64,000 bases of DNA from Methylophaga sp. UBA3192 (GCA_002363955.1 DEXE01000008.1:62001-126000), one strand, 5' to 3'; positions 1 to 8,989 are shown, numbered from the stretch's first letter. Made by a program: numbers and translations. The notes: generated by a model from the sequence alone, not told the origin.

Positions 1-1592
1 TTGCCGAGCGTGAAAACCTCCTCATGCGAATGGCTCGCTGGATTTACCGTCCGGTGTTAAGTCTGTCTTTGCGTCTGCCCATTTTAATCGTGGTATTGGC
101 GACGCTGATGGTCAGTATCACGGTTTATTATGGTTCGCGTTTAGGCAGCGAGTTTCTGCCACAACTTGATGAAGGGGATATTGCGCTGCATGCCTTACGG
201 GTTACCGGCACGGGGCTTGAACAATCGGTGGCGATGCAAAACCAGCTGGAGTCAGTAATTGCGGAGTTTCCACAGGTTAAGCATGTTTATTCAAAAATTG
301 GTACGCCGGATATTGCTACCGATCCGATGCCACCGAGTGTTGCCGATACATTTGTGATTATGCAACCCATCGAGCAATGGCCTGATCCTCAATTGAGCAA
401 AGCGGAATTCCTGTCAAAATTACGCGACAGTGTTGAAGCGGTGCCGGGAAATCTTTATGAATTTACCCAACCGATTGAAATGCGTTTCAATGAATTGATT
501 GCTGGCGTGCGTGCAGACGTTGCCCTGAGGATATATGGCGATAATCTGGATACGCTTTACCAACTGGGGGAACGAGCTGAGCAACTGTTGTCAGAAGTTG
601 CTGGTGCCACAGATGTCAGAATGGAACAACTTACCGGTTTGCCGATGTTGTCGATTGAGCCGCAGCGTGATCATCTTGCGTTATTAGGGTTGGATATAGC
701 CAGTTTGCAACAAAATATTCAGACTGCGATTGGTGGTACATCTGCCGGGCTGATTTATGAAGGTGATAAACGCTTCCGCATTGTTGTTCGTCTGGACGAT
801 GAGATACGTAAAAATCCACAGTTGCTGGCAAAATTACCCATTGCTTTGCCGGATAGCGATGATCCGGAACTGTCGTATGTTCCACTGGGTGAAATTGCTG
901 ATATTCATGAAATCAGTGGTCCCAATCAGATAAATCGTGAAAGCGGTAAAAGACATGTGATTGTCAGTGCCAATGTGGTCGACAGAGATTTGGGATCATT
1001 TATCGCTGATGTTCAGCAGAACGCACAACAACTTGATTTGCCCGCCGGGTATTGGCTGGAATACGGCGGCACATTTGAACAATTGCAGTCAGCCAGTAAG
1101 CGTCTGATGGTTGTGGTACCTGTGACGCTATTACTGATTCTGCTGTTATTGTTCAGTGTCTTTAATTCACTGCGAGATGCGTTATTGATCTTTACCGGTG
1201 TGCCAATGGCCTTAACCGGCGGCTTGATTGCATTAATGCTGCGGGATATGCCGTTATCCATATCTGCGGCGGTGGGATTTATTGCTTTATCAGGCATCGC
1301 GGTATTAAACGGTGTGGTGATGTTGACGTTTATACGACAGTTGCGTGAACAGGGCTTAGCGCTTATGGAATCGGTTTTTCAGGGAGCGATGCAGCGATTA
1401 CGACCGGTAATGATGACGGCCTTGGTGGCAGGTTTAGGTTTTCTGCCGATGGCTTTGAATACGGGGACCGGTGCAGAAGTACAACGACCATTAGCCACGG
1501 TGGTGGTTGGCGGCATTGTCTCATCAACGTTATTAACGCTATTAGTGTTGCCTGCTTTGTACCTCCTGGCCTATCGGTTCAAAACCAGGTAG
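1..1592 (+). CDS. RND heavy-metal efflux pump, CzcA/CusA type (5'-truncated by window)
   Basis: This is the C-terminal half of an inner-membrane RND pump that drives metal ions (Zn/Co/Cd or Cu/Ag) out through a periplasmic adaptor and an outer-membrane channel, using proton influx. The frame is open from base 3, so the first in-frame ATG at 24 is internal. About 530 residues are present against about 1,040 for a whole pump. One membrane helix lies near the start, then the periplasmic FLPQLDEGD segment typical of the heavy-metal RND branch, a large periplasmic domain, and a bundle of helices over the last 170 residues. Metal specificity cannot be read because the N-terminal half, with its charged helix-4 signature, is outside the window. 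The adaptor and channel genes, if linked, would lie to the left. Confidence 0.9.
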   Translation, partial: AERENLLMRMARWIYRPVLSLSLRLPILIVVLATLMVSITVYYGSRLGSEFLPQLDEGDIALHALRVTGTGLEQSVAMQNQLESVIAEFPQVKHVYSKIGTPDIATDPMPPSVADTFVIMQPIEQWPDPQLSKAEFLSKLRDSVEAVPGNLYEFTQPIEMRFNELIAGVRADVALRIYGDNLDTLYQLGERAEQLLSEVAGATDVRMEQLTGLPMLSIEPQRDHLALLGLDIASLQQNIQTAIGGTSAGLIYEGDKRFRIVVRLDDEIRKNPQLLAKLPIALPDSDDPELSYVPLGEIADIHEISGPNQINRESGKRHVIVSANVVDRDLGSFIADVQQNAQQLDLPAGYWLEYGGTFEQLQSASKRLMVVVPVTLLLILLLLFSVFNSLRDALLIFTGVPMALTGGLIALMLRDMPLSISAAVGFIALSGIAVLNGVVMLTFIRQLREQGLALMESVFQGAMQRLRPVMMTALVAGLGFLPMALNTGTGAEVQRPLATVVVGGIVSSTLLTLLVLPALYLLAYRFKTR

Positions 1593-1601
1593 AGCAGAAA
1601 T

Positions 1602-1629
1602 GAAAAAGCCGGGTAACCCCGGCTTTTTC
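1602..1629. terminator. Bidirectional intrinsic terminator
   Basis: A perfect 12-bp inverted repeat (GAAAAAGCCGGG, loop TAAC, CCCGGCTTTTTC) has a T-run on either strand. It sits between the convergent RND pump gene and the DUF4168 gene and can serve both. Confidence 0.88.
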
Positions 1630-1653
1630 ACAATAGATGACGCTAAAACAACC

Positions 1654-2043
1654 TTAGTTCAGCATGGATTGCACTTTATCACGCAATTCAGGATCGCTTT
1701 GAATAGCCAATGCAATATTGCTGTAAGTTTCAACATCTAAGCCCGTTTCCTGAACGGTCTGAACCATTTTCTGGCTCGCTTCTTGTTGTAACTGAGCTGC
1801 TTGATCTGGATCTTCTGTGCTTTCCAGACGACCAGAATATTCGCTGCGGATTCCTTCAAGATCATCCTGTACATCAGCAAATTTTTGCAGATCTGCATCA
1901 CTGAAATCAGCAGCTGGAGCAGTTTCAGGCATAGGCGCTTGAGGTGTAGCCTGCTCCGGTGAGCCGTACCCCTGTTCTGCCATCGCAGAACTACTTAGAC
2001 CTAATGCCATTAAGATTGAAACTAACGTAGCTGTTTTTTTCAT
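1654..2043 (-). CDS. DUF4168-domain exported protein
   Basis: A 129-residue protein with a clear Sec signal peptide (MKK start, hydrophobic stretch, likely cleavage after SSAMA). A Q/P-rich linker of about 20 residues leads into a helical domain (about residues 45-129). The pattern FSDADLQKFADV, then a Q-rich helix, GLDVETY and SDPELRDKV matches DUF4168, a family of small periplasmic proteins of unknown function. It is monocistronic, with the shared terminator just downstream. Nothing in the sequence gives a mechanism; a role in envelope or metal stress next to the efflux pump would be a guess. Confidence 0.8.
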   Translation of the reverse strand: MKKTATLVSILMALGLSSSAMAEQGYGSPEQATPQAPMPETAPAADFSDADLQKFADVQDDLEGIRSEYSGRLESTEDPDQAAQLQQEASQKMVQTVQETGLDVETYSNIALAIQSDPELRDKVQSMLN

Positions 2044-2193
2044 GGTGTTTTCCTTTATTGGTTGTGAAACACACTGTGACCACTGCGAGTTCTATGCCAG
2101 AACGAACTTAAAAATTAAGTGTATGATTTTAAATATATTTATTTTTTTTCATAGTGCCTGATGAACAGAGAGTTCTCTTGACCGGTGCCATAA

Positions 2194-2220
2194 CATGTGT
2201 CATTTTGGCTCATGTGTCAT
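2194..2220 (+). promoter_or_regulatory. Direct repeat ahead of the sensor-kinase operon
   Basis: Two exact copies of the 10-mer CATGTGTCAT begin at 2194 and 2211. They are 17 bp apart, and the second ends 27 bp before the kinase start codon. Spaced direct repeats like this can be regulator sites or operators. No regulator is assigned, and I found no convincing sigma-54 -24/-12 element here. Confidence 0.35.
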
Positions 2221-2247
2221 AAAGCCATCCATTGAGAGGCATTAACA

Positions 2248-3705
2248 ATGCGATTTCCCTCAATTTTCAACAACCTGCGTTTAGTGTTGATTATGCAGGT
2301 TGCTTTACCAGTACTCATCGTATTGGCCGTTATTCTGGTGATAGGTTTATCCATGGTGGGCCAGTTTATTGAAGAACGGATGCAACGGGATTTGCAACAA
2401 GTCGCCAGAACAATTCATCTGCCGGTGTCGCAAGCTTTGGAGCGGCAGGATCTGGATCAGCTTCAAAACAGTATGGCTTCGGTATTTGGAATAACCGAAG
2501 TGTATGGTGCGTACCTATTTGATGCTGAAGGAAAACGCTTAAGCAGCTTTGGTGTGGTGAATCCCACTCAGGAACAGGCTACCGATGCACTTGAACAGAT
2601 TGTGCAGGGTGAGTTTGCACAGTATGAACGGATTCGTGGTCGCCATGTGTATTCCTTTTTTATGCCGTTATTTGATGCCACCGGTCAGCCAAATGGATTG
2701 CTGCAAGTGACCCGGCGACGCAGTGATATTGATCGCGAATTGACCGAATTAAAATATTGGGCCTGGGGTGGCTTTGGTTTGGTTTCTTTAATTATTTTAG
2801 GGGTCATCAGCTATTCGCATCAGCGGGCGATCGAAACGCCACTGCAACGATTGGTTGAGAGTATGCGACGGGTCAGTCGAGGTGATCGTCATCATCGGGC
2901 AGCAGAACGAGGACCTATTGAAATCAGCCAACTGGCTAAGGGACTCAATGGAATGCTGGATGCGATTGAACAGGCAGAAAACAGTGAGGCTCAACAGCGA
3001 TCTGCCCGGGAAAAAATGGCTGAAAGACTGCGACAGACTGAAACGATGGCTGCGCTGGGACAATTATCTGCAGGCGTCGCACATGAACTCGGTGCGCCGT
3101 TAACCGTAGTCGATGGACGGGCCAATCGTTTATTAAGACGTATGGAGAATGAAAAAGACATTGCTGAATTAAATGAAATACGCCAGCAAGCGGCCAGAAT
3201 GACCTCGATTATTCAGCAATTACTCAGCTTTGGTCGTTCATCTCGTGCACAAATGCGCGATTTGGATGTGACTTCATTGATCGAAAGATCTGAATCCCTG
3301 TTAGCTGACCAGGGTTATCGAATCAGTCTTATCAAAGGACCGCAGGCTAAAATTAATGGCGATTCGTTAAGTCTGGAACAAGCCTTAATCAATTTATTAC
3401 GTAATGCCTGTCAGGCTTGTCCTGAGGGGCCGGTTGAACTCTCCTGGCAAAAGGATGGACAACTTCATATTCATATTGATGATGCCGGGTCAGGCATAAC
3501 CGATGATCAGCAGAATCAGGTATTTGAGCCTTTTGTCACAACTAAAGCTCCGGGGGAAGGCAGCGGTCTGGGCCTGGCAATTGTGCAGAGAATAATGCGT
3601 GAGCATCAGGGAGAAGTGAAATTAAGCAACAGTCCGCTGGGCGGCGCGCGATTCACGCTGATTTTACCCTTAAACCCATCTAACGATTCTGGACCAACAG
3701 CATGA
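2248..3705 (+). CDS. Membrane sensor histidine kinase (partner of NtrC-type regulator)
   Basis: A 485-residue kinase. It has a membrane helix at about 12-36, a periplasmic sensor of about 130 residues, a second helix at about 172-192, a HAMP linker, a coiled stretch, a HisKA domain with phospho-acceptor His279 (HELGAPL, proline retained), and a C-terminal HATPase with the DAGSGI and GSGLGLAI boxes. The start is supported by GAGAGG eight bases upstream. Its stop overlaps the next gene in an ATGA, so kinase and regulator are translationally coupled. The layout resembles kinases that feed sigma-54 activators. The periplasmic ligand cannot be predicted. Confidence 0.9.
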   Translation: MRFPSIFNNLRLVLIMQVALPVLIVLAVILVIGLSMVGQFIEERMQRDLQQVARTIHLPVSQALERQDLDQLQNSMASVFGITEVYGAYLFDAEGKRLSSFGVVNPTQEQATDALEQIVQGEFAQYERIRGRHVYSFFMPLFDATGQPNGLLQVTRRRSDIDRELTELKYWAWGGFGLVSLIILGVISYSHQRAIETPLQRLVESMRRVSRGDRHHRAAERGPIEISQLAKGLNGMLDAIEQAENSEAQQRSAREKMAERLRQTETMAALGQLSAGVAHELGAPLTVVDGRANRLLRRMENEKDIAELNEIRQQAARMTSIIQQLLSFGRSSRAQMRDLDVTSLIERSESLLADQGYRISLIKGPQAKINGDSLSLEQALINLLRNACQACPEGPVELSWQKDGQLHIHIDDAGSGITDDQQNQVFEPFVTTKAPGEGSGLGLAIVQRIMREHQGEVKLSNSPLGGARFTLILPLNPSNDSGPTA

Positions 3706-5132
3706 AGATGAAGCAGAACAAAAACTTACCAATCCTGTTAATTGAAGATGACCAGGCATTGGCAAGACTGATTAGTGATGAACTGGAAGCGGAAGGTTGG
3801 AGTCTGGCAGTTCATCACCAGGTTCAATCCGCTATTGACTGGCTTAATATCAACCAGCCTGCATTGATTGTCACCGATCTGCGGCTACCTGATGGCGATG
3901 GCATGAACGTGGTTGAACAGGTGGTCAGGCATTGGCCGGAAGAACAGCGACCAGGACTGATTGTGATTACCGCATTTGGCAGTGTACGCCAGGCAGTTCA
4001 GGCGTTGCAGGCGGGGGCGGATGATTTTCTTACCAAGCCTTTGGATTTAGAGCATTTTCTGCTGGCGGTTGAACGTGTGGTGGCGACACGTAAATTGCAT
4101 GATGAATTATTTCAGTTTCGCAAACTTAACCGTCAACCCAGTTTTCATCAGATGTTTGGTCGCAGCGAAGCGATGCGTAATCTGTTTGAACAGATTAAAG
4201 TGATTGGCCGTGCGCAAGGTCCGGTGCTGATTAACGGCGAAAGTGGAACGGGCAAAGAGCTGGTTGCCAAAGCTCTGCATGCTGAAAGTGATCGTGCCGA
4301 CGGGCCTTTTTTAGCGGTTAACTGTGCGGGTATTCCGCAGGAATTGTTAGAAAGCGAATTTTTTGGCCATTCAGCGGGCTCATTTACCGGCGCCAAGAAA
4401 TCCCGTAAAGGCCTGTTGCAGGAAGCCAATGGCGGGAGTTTGTTACTGGACGAAATTGGTGAAATGCCAATGGCATTACAGGCAAAACTGTTGCGGGCTT
4501 TGCAGGATGGCTCAATTCGCCCGGTGGGGCAGGATACTGAGGAGAAAGTGGATGTTCGAATCATCGCCGCAACCCATCGTGATTTAAAACAAAAAGTGGT
4601 TGAAGGCAGTTTCCGCGAGGATCTGTTTTATCGTCTGGAAACCTTTGCTTTGTCGGTTCCACCTCTGCGGGATCGTGAAGAAGACAGGGAAATTCTGGCC
4701 CAACAGTTTTTACAGCAATTAGAGGTAACACAAGGTCGAAACATTAAAGGTTTCAGTGACAAAGCTTTGGAGATCATTCGTCAGTATGCTTTTCCGGGGA
4801 ATGTCAGAGAATTGCAGAATGTAGTGGAAAGAGCGTTTGCTTTCTGTACGGAAGACTGGGTGCAGCCACAACATTTACCGGCAAGACTACTGGAAAATCA
4901 ATCTGCAACTGCGCCGTCAGTGACAAACCCGGTGGATGATCCGCGAAACGAAACATTATTGTCGGGCGCCGTTTTACCTACTCTGGAACAGCTGCAAAAA
5001 CGGTATGTCCGCATGGTATTACAAGAAGCCGATGGTAATAAACGCCGCGCTGCGGCGTTACTGGGTATTGGCCGCCGTACTTTATATCGTTGGCTGGATG
5101 AGGAAAGTGACGAAACGGAAGAGTCAGCTTAA
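3702..5132 (+). CDS. Sigma-54-dependent response regulator (NtrC family)
   Basis: A 476-residue activator. It has a receiver domain (phospho-acceptor Asp59 in VTDLRLPD), an AAA+ domain with Walker A GESGTGKE at about 179, and a C-terminal Fis-type helix-turn-helix (about 435-470, NKRRAAALLGIGRRTLYRWL). It should drive open-complex formation at sigma-54 promoters when phosphorylated by the upstream kinase. The loop that contacts sigma-54 reads GSFTGA (226-231) instead of the usual GAFTGA; the key Phe-Thr pair is kept, so activity is plausible. Its stop codon overlaps that of the convergent WG-repeat gene by four bases. Target genes cannot be assigned. Confidence 0.92.
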   Translation: MKMKQNKNLPILLIEDDQALARLISDELEAEGWSLAVHHQVQSAIDWLNINQPALIVTDLRLPDGDGMNVVEQVVRHWPEEQRPGLIVITAFGSVRQAVQALQAGADDFLTKPLDLEHFLLAVERVVATRKLHDELFQFRKLNRQPSFHQMFGRSEAMRNLFEQIKVIGRAQGPVLINGESGTGKELVAKALHAESDRADGPFLAVNCAGIPQELLESEFFGHSAGSFTGAKKSRKGLLQEANGGSLLLDEIGEMPMALQAKLLRALQDGSIRPVGQDTEEKVDVRIIAATHRDLKQKVVEGSFREDLFYRLETFALSVPPLRDREEDREILAQQFLQQLEVTQGRNIKGFSDKALEIIRQYAFPGNVRELQNVVERAFAFCTEDWVQPQHLPARLLENQSATAPSVTNPVDDPRNETLLSGAVLPTLEQLQKRYVRMVLQEADGNKRRAAALLGIGRRTLYRWLDEESDETEESA

Positions 5133-6268
5133 TCCTTGGAAATATAACCCCATTTGTCGCGGATTTTTATCGCGGCCAAACCCTCATTAAACGGATGGGC
5201 GTGCTCAAACTGTGGTTCGATCACGACGTCACCCTGCCGGTTGATAAAGCCATATTGTCGGTAGTTATGGGTGATAACGGCCAATCCATTTGAAAATGAA
5301 TAGGCCCAGACATATTCCGGTGCAATTTCCATCTTGCCAGCAGTATTGATATAACCCACCTTGGCGTTTTTTTCCACTCTGGAAAGTCCTTCACTGAAAT
5401 TCCAGGCATCATCAAAATAGGGTTTAATAACAATTTCACCGCTACGATTAATAAAACCGTAAAGTCCATTCTGTTTGATGACCGCAAAACCTTCGCCAAA
5501 CGCTTTGGCTTCTTCAAACTGTGCGTTTATCAGCCAGTCTCCGTTTTTATCGATGTAGCCCCATTTCCCGTTGTCCAACACCGCAGCAAACCCTTCACGA
5601 AATACTCTGACCTGAGAAAACTGCATATCAATCAGCAGCTTGCCTTCATTATCAATATAACCCCATTTTTCATCAATTCTGACAGCGGCACGTTGTTCGC
5701 TGAAGATATGAATTTCATCAAATTGTGCCGCAATGACCTCTTGCCCCTGGTTATTCAGGTAACCCCATTTCCCATCTTGCTGAAAGGCGGCCAATCCCTC
5801 GGAAAATACGCCGACTTTGTCATAATGAGCTGGAATCATTTCCTCTCCGGCATCATTAAGAAATCCCCATTTACCGTCTTTGATAAAGGCGGCATATCCC
5901 TGTTTGAAGGATTGAATTCTGGGATAAGTTGGCTGCAGAATGATACGTCCATCACGATCAACGACGCCCCACAAGCTATCTTTCCGGTAGGCAGTCACGC
6001 CACTGTCTAAATCATTGATTTCATCGGCAGTGAAAAGAATGTCACCATCAGAATTGATCATGGCAAATTGTGCTCGTCCCTGATTGGCAATCATTACCGC
6101 CGCACGGCCATTTTTAAAACTGCCGGCATCATCAAATATCAGATCAATCTTCAGATTTTCAACATAAGCCATGGTAGGCTGAAAGGCATAACTGGCAGTG
6201 ACGCCGGTAAACATCAATGTCAGCGCTGACAGTATATATCCCAATGTTATATAACGATTTTGGTACAT
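5129..6268 (-). CDS. Exported WG-repeat protein
   Basis: About 379 residues made of a signal peptide (hydrophobic stretch, cleavage near ASYA) and roughly eight tandem WG repeats of 36-40 residues. Each repeat carries a variant of DGKWGYIDxxG followed by a hydrophobic strand and an FxEGxAAV turn. WG repeats form a beta-repeat fold used for binding; no enzyme activity is known for them. I prefer the ATG at 6268 over the longer GTG at 6280, because the AAAGG motif lies about 11 bases before the ATG but touches the GTG. The gene converges on the NtrC-type regulator with overlapping stops and no terminator between them. Confidence 0.8.
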   Translation of the reverse strand: MYQNRYITLGYILSALTLMFTGVTASYAFQPTMAYVENLKIDLIFDDAGSFKNGRAAVMIANQGRAQFAMINSDGDILFTADEINDLDSGVTAYRKDSLWGVVDRDGRIILQPTYPRIQSFKQGYAAFIKDGKWGFLNDAGEEMIPAHYDKVGVFSEGLAAFQQDGKWGYLNNQGQEVIAAQFDEIHIFSEQRAAVRIDEKWGYIDNEGKLLIDMQFSQVRVFREGFAAVLDNGKWGYIDKNGDWLINAQFEEAKAFGEGFAVIKQNGLYGFINRSGEIVIKPYFDDAWNFSEGLSRVEKNAKVGYINTAGKMEIAPEYVWAYSFSNGLAVITHNYRQYGFINRQGDVVIEPQFEHAHPFNEGLAAIKIRDKWGYISKD

Positions 6269-6417
6269 AACCACAATCACCTTTGACGTGTTAATTCAAT
6301 CATAAGTCTGTTCCCGCGATGGTGAAAATATCGTGAAAACTTATTTTGGGAAAAATCGCTCTGGAAGCCGCACAGGAGCTTGGGTAATAGTGAATTAACA
6401 ATGTTGATGGAGAAACT

Positions 6418-6822
6418 ATGGAAAAGGACGAAGATACCTATAGTGCGCTGAAAATAATGGCTGAAACCATTGATCTGAGTTCACGCAATGATAACGATGA
6501 GATTATTGGTCTTGAATACTATGTTAATTTTAATGTGTTGACCGAGGATGAGCTGGGCGAACTGATTCAGCTTTGGGAGCAAAAATTAGTCACCTGTCAA
6601 AAAGAAAAACTGGCTTCACAATTTATGGTGGTTCAGGTGTTTGGCCTAATCAGTCTGGCAATGTTTATAGCCTGGTTGTCCGGAGGCATTGCCGGAGCGA
6701 TTGCCAGTATCGTCGGTGTGATTGGCATGATCGCGATGATTGAAGACAAGCGTGTTCAAAAAGCCAAACGGAATCTGAGCGATGCAGAAAAGGTCTGCAA
6801 TAAACTTCGTTTCCATGCGTAG
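6418..6822 (+). CDS. Small membrane protein of unknown function
   Basis: A 134-residue protein preceded by GGAG five bases before the ATG. The first 70 residues are acidic and helical (LTEDELGELIQLWEQKL). They are followed by a Gly/Ala/Ile-rich hydrophobic segment at about 76-105 that could hold two short helices or one hairpin, then a basic helical tail (DKRVQKAKRNLSDAEKV). I do not recognise the family. It stands alone between the WG-repeat gene (divergent) and the hydrolase gene. Confidence 0.6.
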   Translation: MEKDEDTYSALKIMAETIDLSSRNDNDEIIGLEYYVNFNVLTEDELGELIQLWEQKLVTCQKEKLASQFMVVQVFGLISLAMFIAWLSGGIAGAIASIVGVIGMIAMIEDKRVQKAKRNLSDAEKVCNKLRFHA

Positions 6823-6891
6823 CGATCCGATTAAAGGAACCTCTGACGGGCTGATTCAGTCTGGATAGGCGGTTAACTTCAGGAATAGTGT

Positions 6892-7755
6892 GTGCTTCGC
6901 CAATTTACTAAAACCTTATTAGGTAGTCTGTCAGCACTCTCATTCAGCGCCTGTGCACCGGTGACGATGTTAAATGCAATGGTGCCAGAGTCAGGTTATC
7001 AACATCAGGCTGATATCATTTATGGCGATCATGAACGGCTCAAACTGGATATTTATCAGCCAGTCGGCTTGATGGATACTCAAAACCCCGCTACGGTCGT
7101 TTTCTTTTATGGAGGTGGCTGGGAGGCCGGGGAAAAAGCAGACTATAAATTTGTGGCAGAAGCGCTCACATCGCAGGGCATTATCGTGGTTATTCCAGAT
7201 TATCGGGTCTTCCCTGAAGTGCTGTTTCCGGTATTTATTGAGGATGCTGCCAAGGCTGTCGCCTGGACTATAAAGCATATTGCTGAGTTTGGAGGAGATC
7301 CCGACCAGCTGTTTATCGGCGGGCATTCGGCAGGGGCACATATTGCGGCGATGTTATCCGTTAATCCAGAATATTTACAGCAAGTTGGTCTTCAGCCCCG
7401 GCAACTACGTGGCATGTTTGGTCTGGCCGGCCCCTATGATTTTTTACCGTTAAAAAGTAATACGTTAAAGCAGATCTTTGGTGATGATGCCAGTCAATGG
7501 CAAAGTCAGCCGGTCAATTTCATCCGCGAAGATCATCCACCGACATTACTGCTGGTGGGCAAAAATGATCGTACGGTGCTGCCACGTAACAGTTATCGGC
7601 TGGCTGAGAAGCTGAAAAAACATGGCAATTCAGTCGAATTGGTCGAGTTTAACAATTACGGTCATGTCGCGATGGTTGCCAAACTGGCAAAACCGTTGCG
7701 TGGCGATGGGGCGCTACTTAGGCCTATCGTCAACTTTGTTGAGAAGCATCGGTGA
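6892..7755 (+). CDS. Alpha/beta hydrolase, probable lipoprotein esterase
   Basis: A 287-residue hydrolase of the BD-FAE/carboxylesterase type. The oxyanion-hole segment FFYGGGW corresponds to HGGGW, the nucleophile is Ser146 in GGHSAGAH, and the Asp (KNDRTVL) and His (NNYGHVAM) complete a triad. The N-terminus has a hydrophobic stretch ending FSAC (Cys21), which looks like a lipobox, so the enzyme may be anchored in the envelope. The GTG start is supported by AGGA seven bases upstream. The substrate is unknown; a small ester or lipid is likely from the family. Confidence 0.82.
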   Translation: MLRQFTKTLLGSLSALSFSACAPVTMLNAMVPESGYQHQADIIYGDHERLKLDIYQPVGLMDTQNPATVVFFYGGGWEAGEKADYKFVAEALTSQGIIVVIPDYRVFPEVLFPVFIEDAAKAVAWTIKHIAEFGGDPDQLFIGGHSAGAHIAAMLSVNPEYLQQVGLQPRQLRGMFGLAGPYDFLPLKSNTLKQIFGDDASQWQSQPVNFIREDHPPTLLLVGKNDRTVLPRNSYRLAEKLKKHGNSVELVEFNNYGHVAMVAKLAKPLRGDGALLRPIVNFVEKHR

Positions 7756-7761
7756 CAGCGT

Positions 7762-7811
7762 TGTTAATTTTCCACCTTCACAACGGAGGGCGGCTATGAA
7801 AGAGCAACAGA
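7762..7811 (+). repeat. Short hairpin-type element, copy A
   Basis: This intergenic stretch resembles 63412-63464. The core reads ACAACGGAGGGCGGC then TATGAAAGAGCAACAGA, against ACAACAAAGGCGAC then TATGAAAGATCAACAGA in the other copy, with weaker similarity upstream (TGTTAATTTT against TGTTGATATTT). Its arms are only loosely complementary here. It also encodes a good GGAGGG site and an eight-codon ORF (7796-7822). Nature unknown: possibly a miniature mobile element remnant, or a conserved leader. Confidence 0.4.
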
Positions 7812-7813
7812 AA

Positions 7814-8800
7814 CTAAATTAATCGTGGAATAAGCTTTTCTGCCAAAGCATCTGCACTGCTGAAAGCTGCTTCAACACGACCCTGAATACACCAGTCACC
7901 GCAAGCCGCCAGTTTTAATTGGGTGTCAAGGTAGGCCGGTTGACCGGTTTGGGGGGGAAGGTTAGCGTAGACCCAGCGCTTCAAGTCCACATGGCTGGCT
8001 TCGGCAGTATTGATACCACTGACACGCTGAACCTCTGCGAGCATCAATTGCTGAATAATTTCATTTGCCTGTTGCAGATGTTTTTCGGCCCAAGCATTAT
8101 TTGCCTGAATCACCATGGAGAATCCTTCAGGACGCGATGGCTTGCTGCTATTCACCGACATCCAGCTGATGATGGCATCACTGACCAGGGCGGCTTGCCA
8201 ATTGAGTTCTGGCGCGTCATCAAATCCCAGCATCAGCGCGTAACACGCCTGCATCTGTGTTTGCTGAATGACATTAAGATTCTGAAAATTGTCTGGTAGC
8301 ATATCTGCGGTTTGTTTAGCCGGAAGGCAGCAGATCACCCAGTCTAAATTCTCTGCAACAAGTTGATCGTCACTGAATAGCTGCCATTTCTCATTGTATT
8401 GTTCAAGACGAGTAACCTTGCAGTTAAACTGAATATTTAAGCTTGCTGCAAGAGTCTGTCCGATCGCCTGCATATCGGAGCTACCCACATAGTGTGGATA
8501 ATCTGCATTCCATGTGCGTCGGGAAATCTGTTTGCTACCGGAGAACTCCACAAAATTGGCATCCCAGCGTTGTATCACCCGCTGTTTGATTAACGGCTGA
8601 ATAAAGTCAGCAAAACGCCCGGTTTTAACAGTGAAAAATTGAGCCCCGGAATCAAAACTAAATTGGTCAACTGAACGGGAGGCTAATCTGCCACCAGCAT
8701 GTCCAGCTTTATCGAATAGTTGGATCTCGGCAAATGGCTGCAGCTGGTGGGCCAGAGTCAGGCCGGCTAATCCGCTGCCAATGATGGCGATTTTGCTCAT
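7814..8800 (-). CDS. FAD-dependent amine-oxidase-like oxidoreductase
   Basis: A 328-residue flavoprotein. It opens with a Rossmann dinucleotide fold (IAIIGSGLAGLTLA), followed by the acidic FAD-ribose ligand (LFDKAGHAGGR) and the arginine-containing loop LASRS typical of the amine-oxidase/renalase-like group. The C-terminal CGDW and SSADALAEKL closes the FAD site. Members are often annotated as NAD(P)/FAD-dependent oxidoreductases; the substrate is not known. It appears monocistronic. The pqqA terminator lies about 65 bp upstream, so it should have its own promoter between them. Confidence 0.82.
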   Translation of the reverse strand: MSKIAIIGSGLAGLTLAHQLQPFAEIQLFDKAGHAGGRLASRSVDQFSFDSGAQFFTVKTGRFADFIQPLIKQRVIQRWDANFVEFSGSKQISRRTWNADYPHYVGSSDMQAIGQTLAASLNIQFNCKVTRLEQYNEKWQLFSDDQLVAENLDWVICCLPAKQTADMLPDNFQNLNVIQQTQMQACYALMLGFDDAPELNWQAALVSDAIISWMSVNSSKPSRPEGFSMVIQANNAWAEKHLQQANEIIQQLMLAEVQRVSGINTAEASHVDLKRWVYANLPPQTGQPAYLDTQLKLAACGDWCIQGRVEAAFSSADALAEKLIPRLI

Positions 8801-8865
8801 GGTGATCCGCTGTGAAATGAATTTGGCAATCTGACCAATGTGATGAGGCGGGGTTTCCTGCAGGC

Positions 8866-8899
8866 AAAAAAAAGCCCCAATCCGAAGATTGAGGCTTTT
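8866..8899 (-). terminator. Intrinsic terminator after pqqA
   Basis: An 11-bp stem with one mismatch (AAGCCTCAATC, loop TTCG on the minus strand, GATTGGGGCTT) is followed on the minus strand by a run of seven T. It lies 18 bp after the pqqA stop, which makes pqqA a separately terminated small transcript. Confidence 0.88.
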
Positions 8900-8917
8900 T
8901 GTTTTAGCTACTGCGTA

Positions 8918-8989
8918 TTAACGGTTGCAGATGTACATTGTTACTTCGAAACCGAAACGCATGTCTGAATATTCTGGTTTAGTCCACAT
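8918..8989 (-). CDS. pqqA: Coenzyme PQQ precursor peptide PqqA
   Basis: A 23-codon gene whose peptide starts MWTKPEYSDMR and ends FGFEVTMYICNR. It has the family layout and the essential Glu15 and Tyr19 (E-V-T-M-Y), the two residues that PqqE cross-links to build pyrroloquinoline quinone. GGAG lies eight bases upstream of the ATG, and a strong terminator follows. PQQ is the cofactor of methanol dehydrogenase, so this fits a methylotroph. No pqqB, C, D or E is present in the window, so this is either a detached pqqA or an extra copy. Cys21 replaces the more common Ala. Confidence 0.93.
   Translation of the reverse strand: MWTKPEYSDMRFGFEVTMYICNR

Noticed and set aside
4148..4564. A 138-codon ORF on the minus strand
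   Set aside because: It lies wholly inside the NtrC-type regulator gene, whose AAA+ motifs are plainly coding on the plus strand; the opposite frame has no family features.
7796..7822. Eight-codon ORF with a GGAGGG site (MKEQQKLN)
   Set aside because: Too short to call as a gene; reported only as part of the short repeat element.
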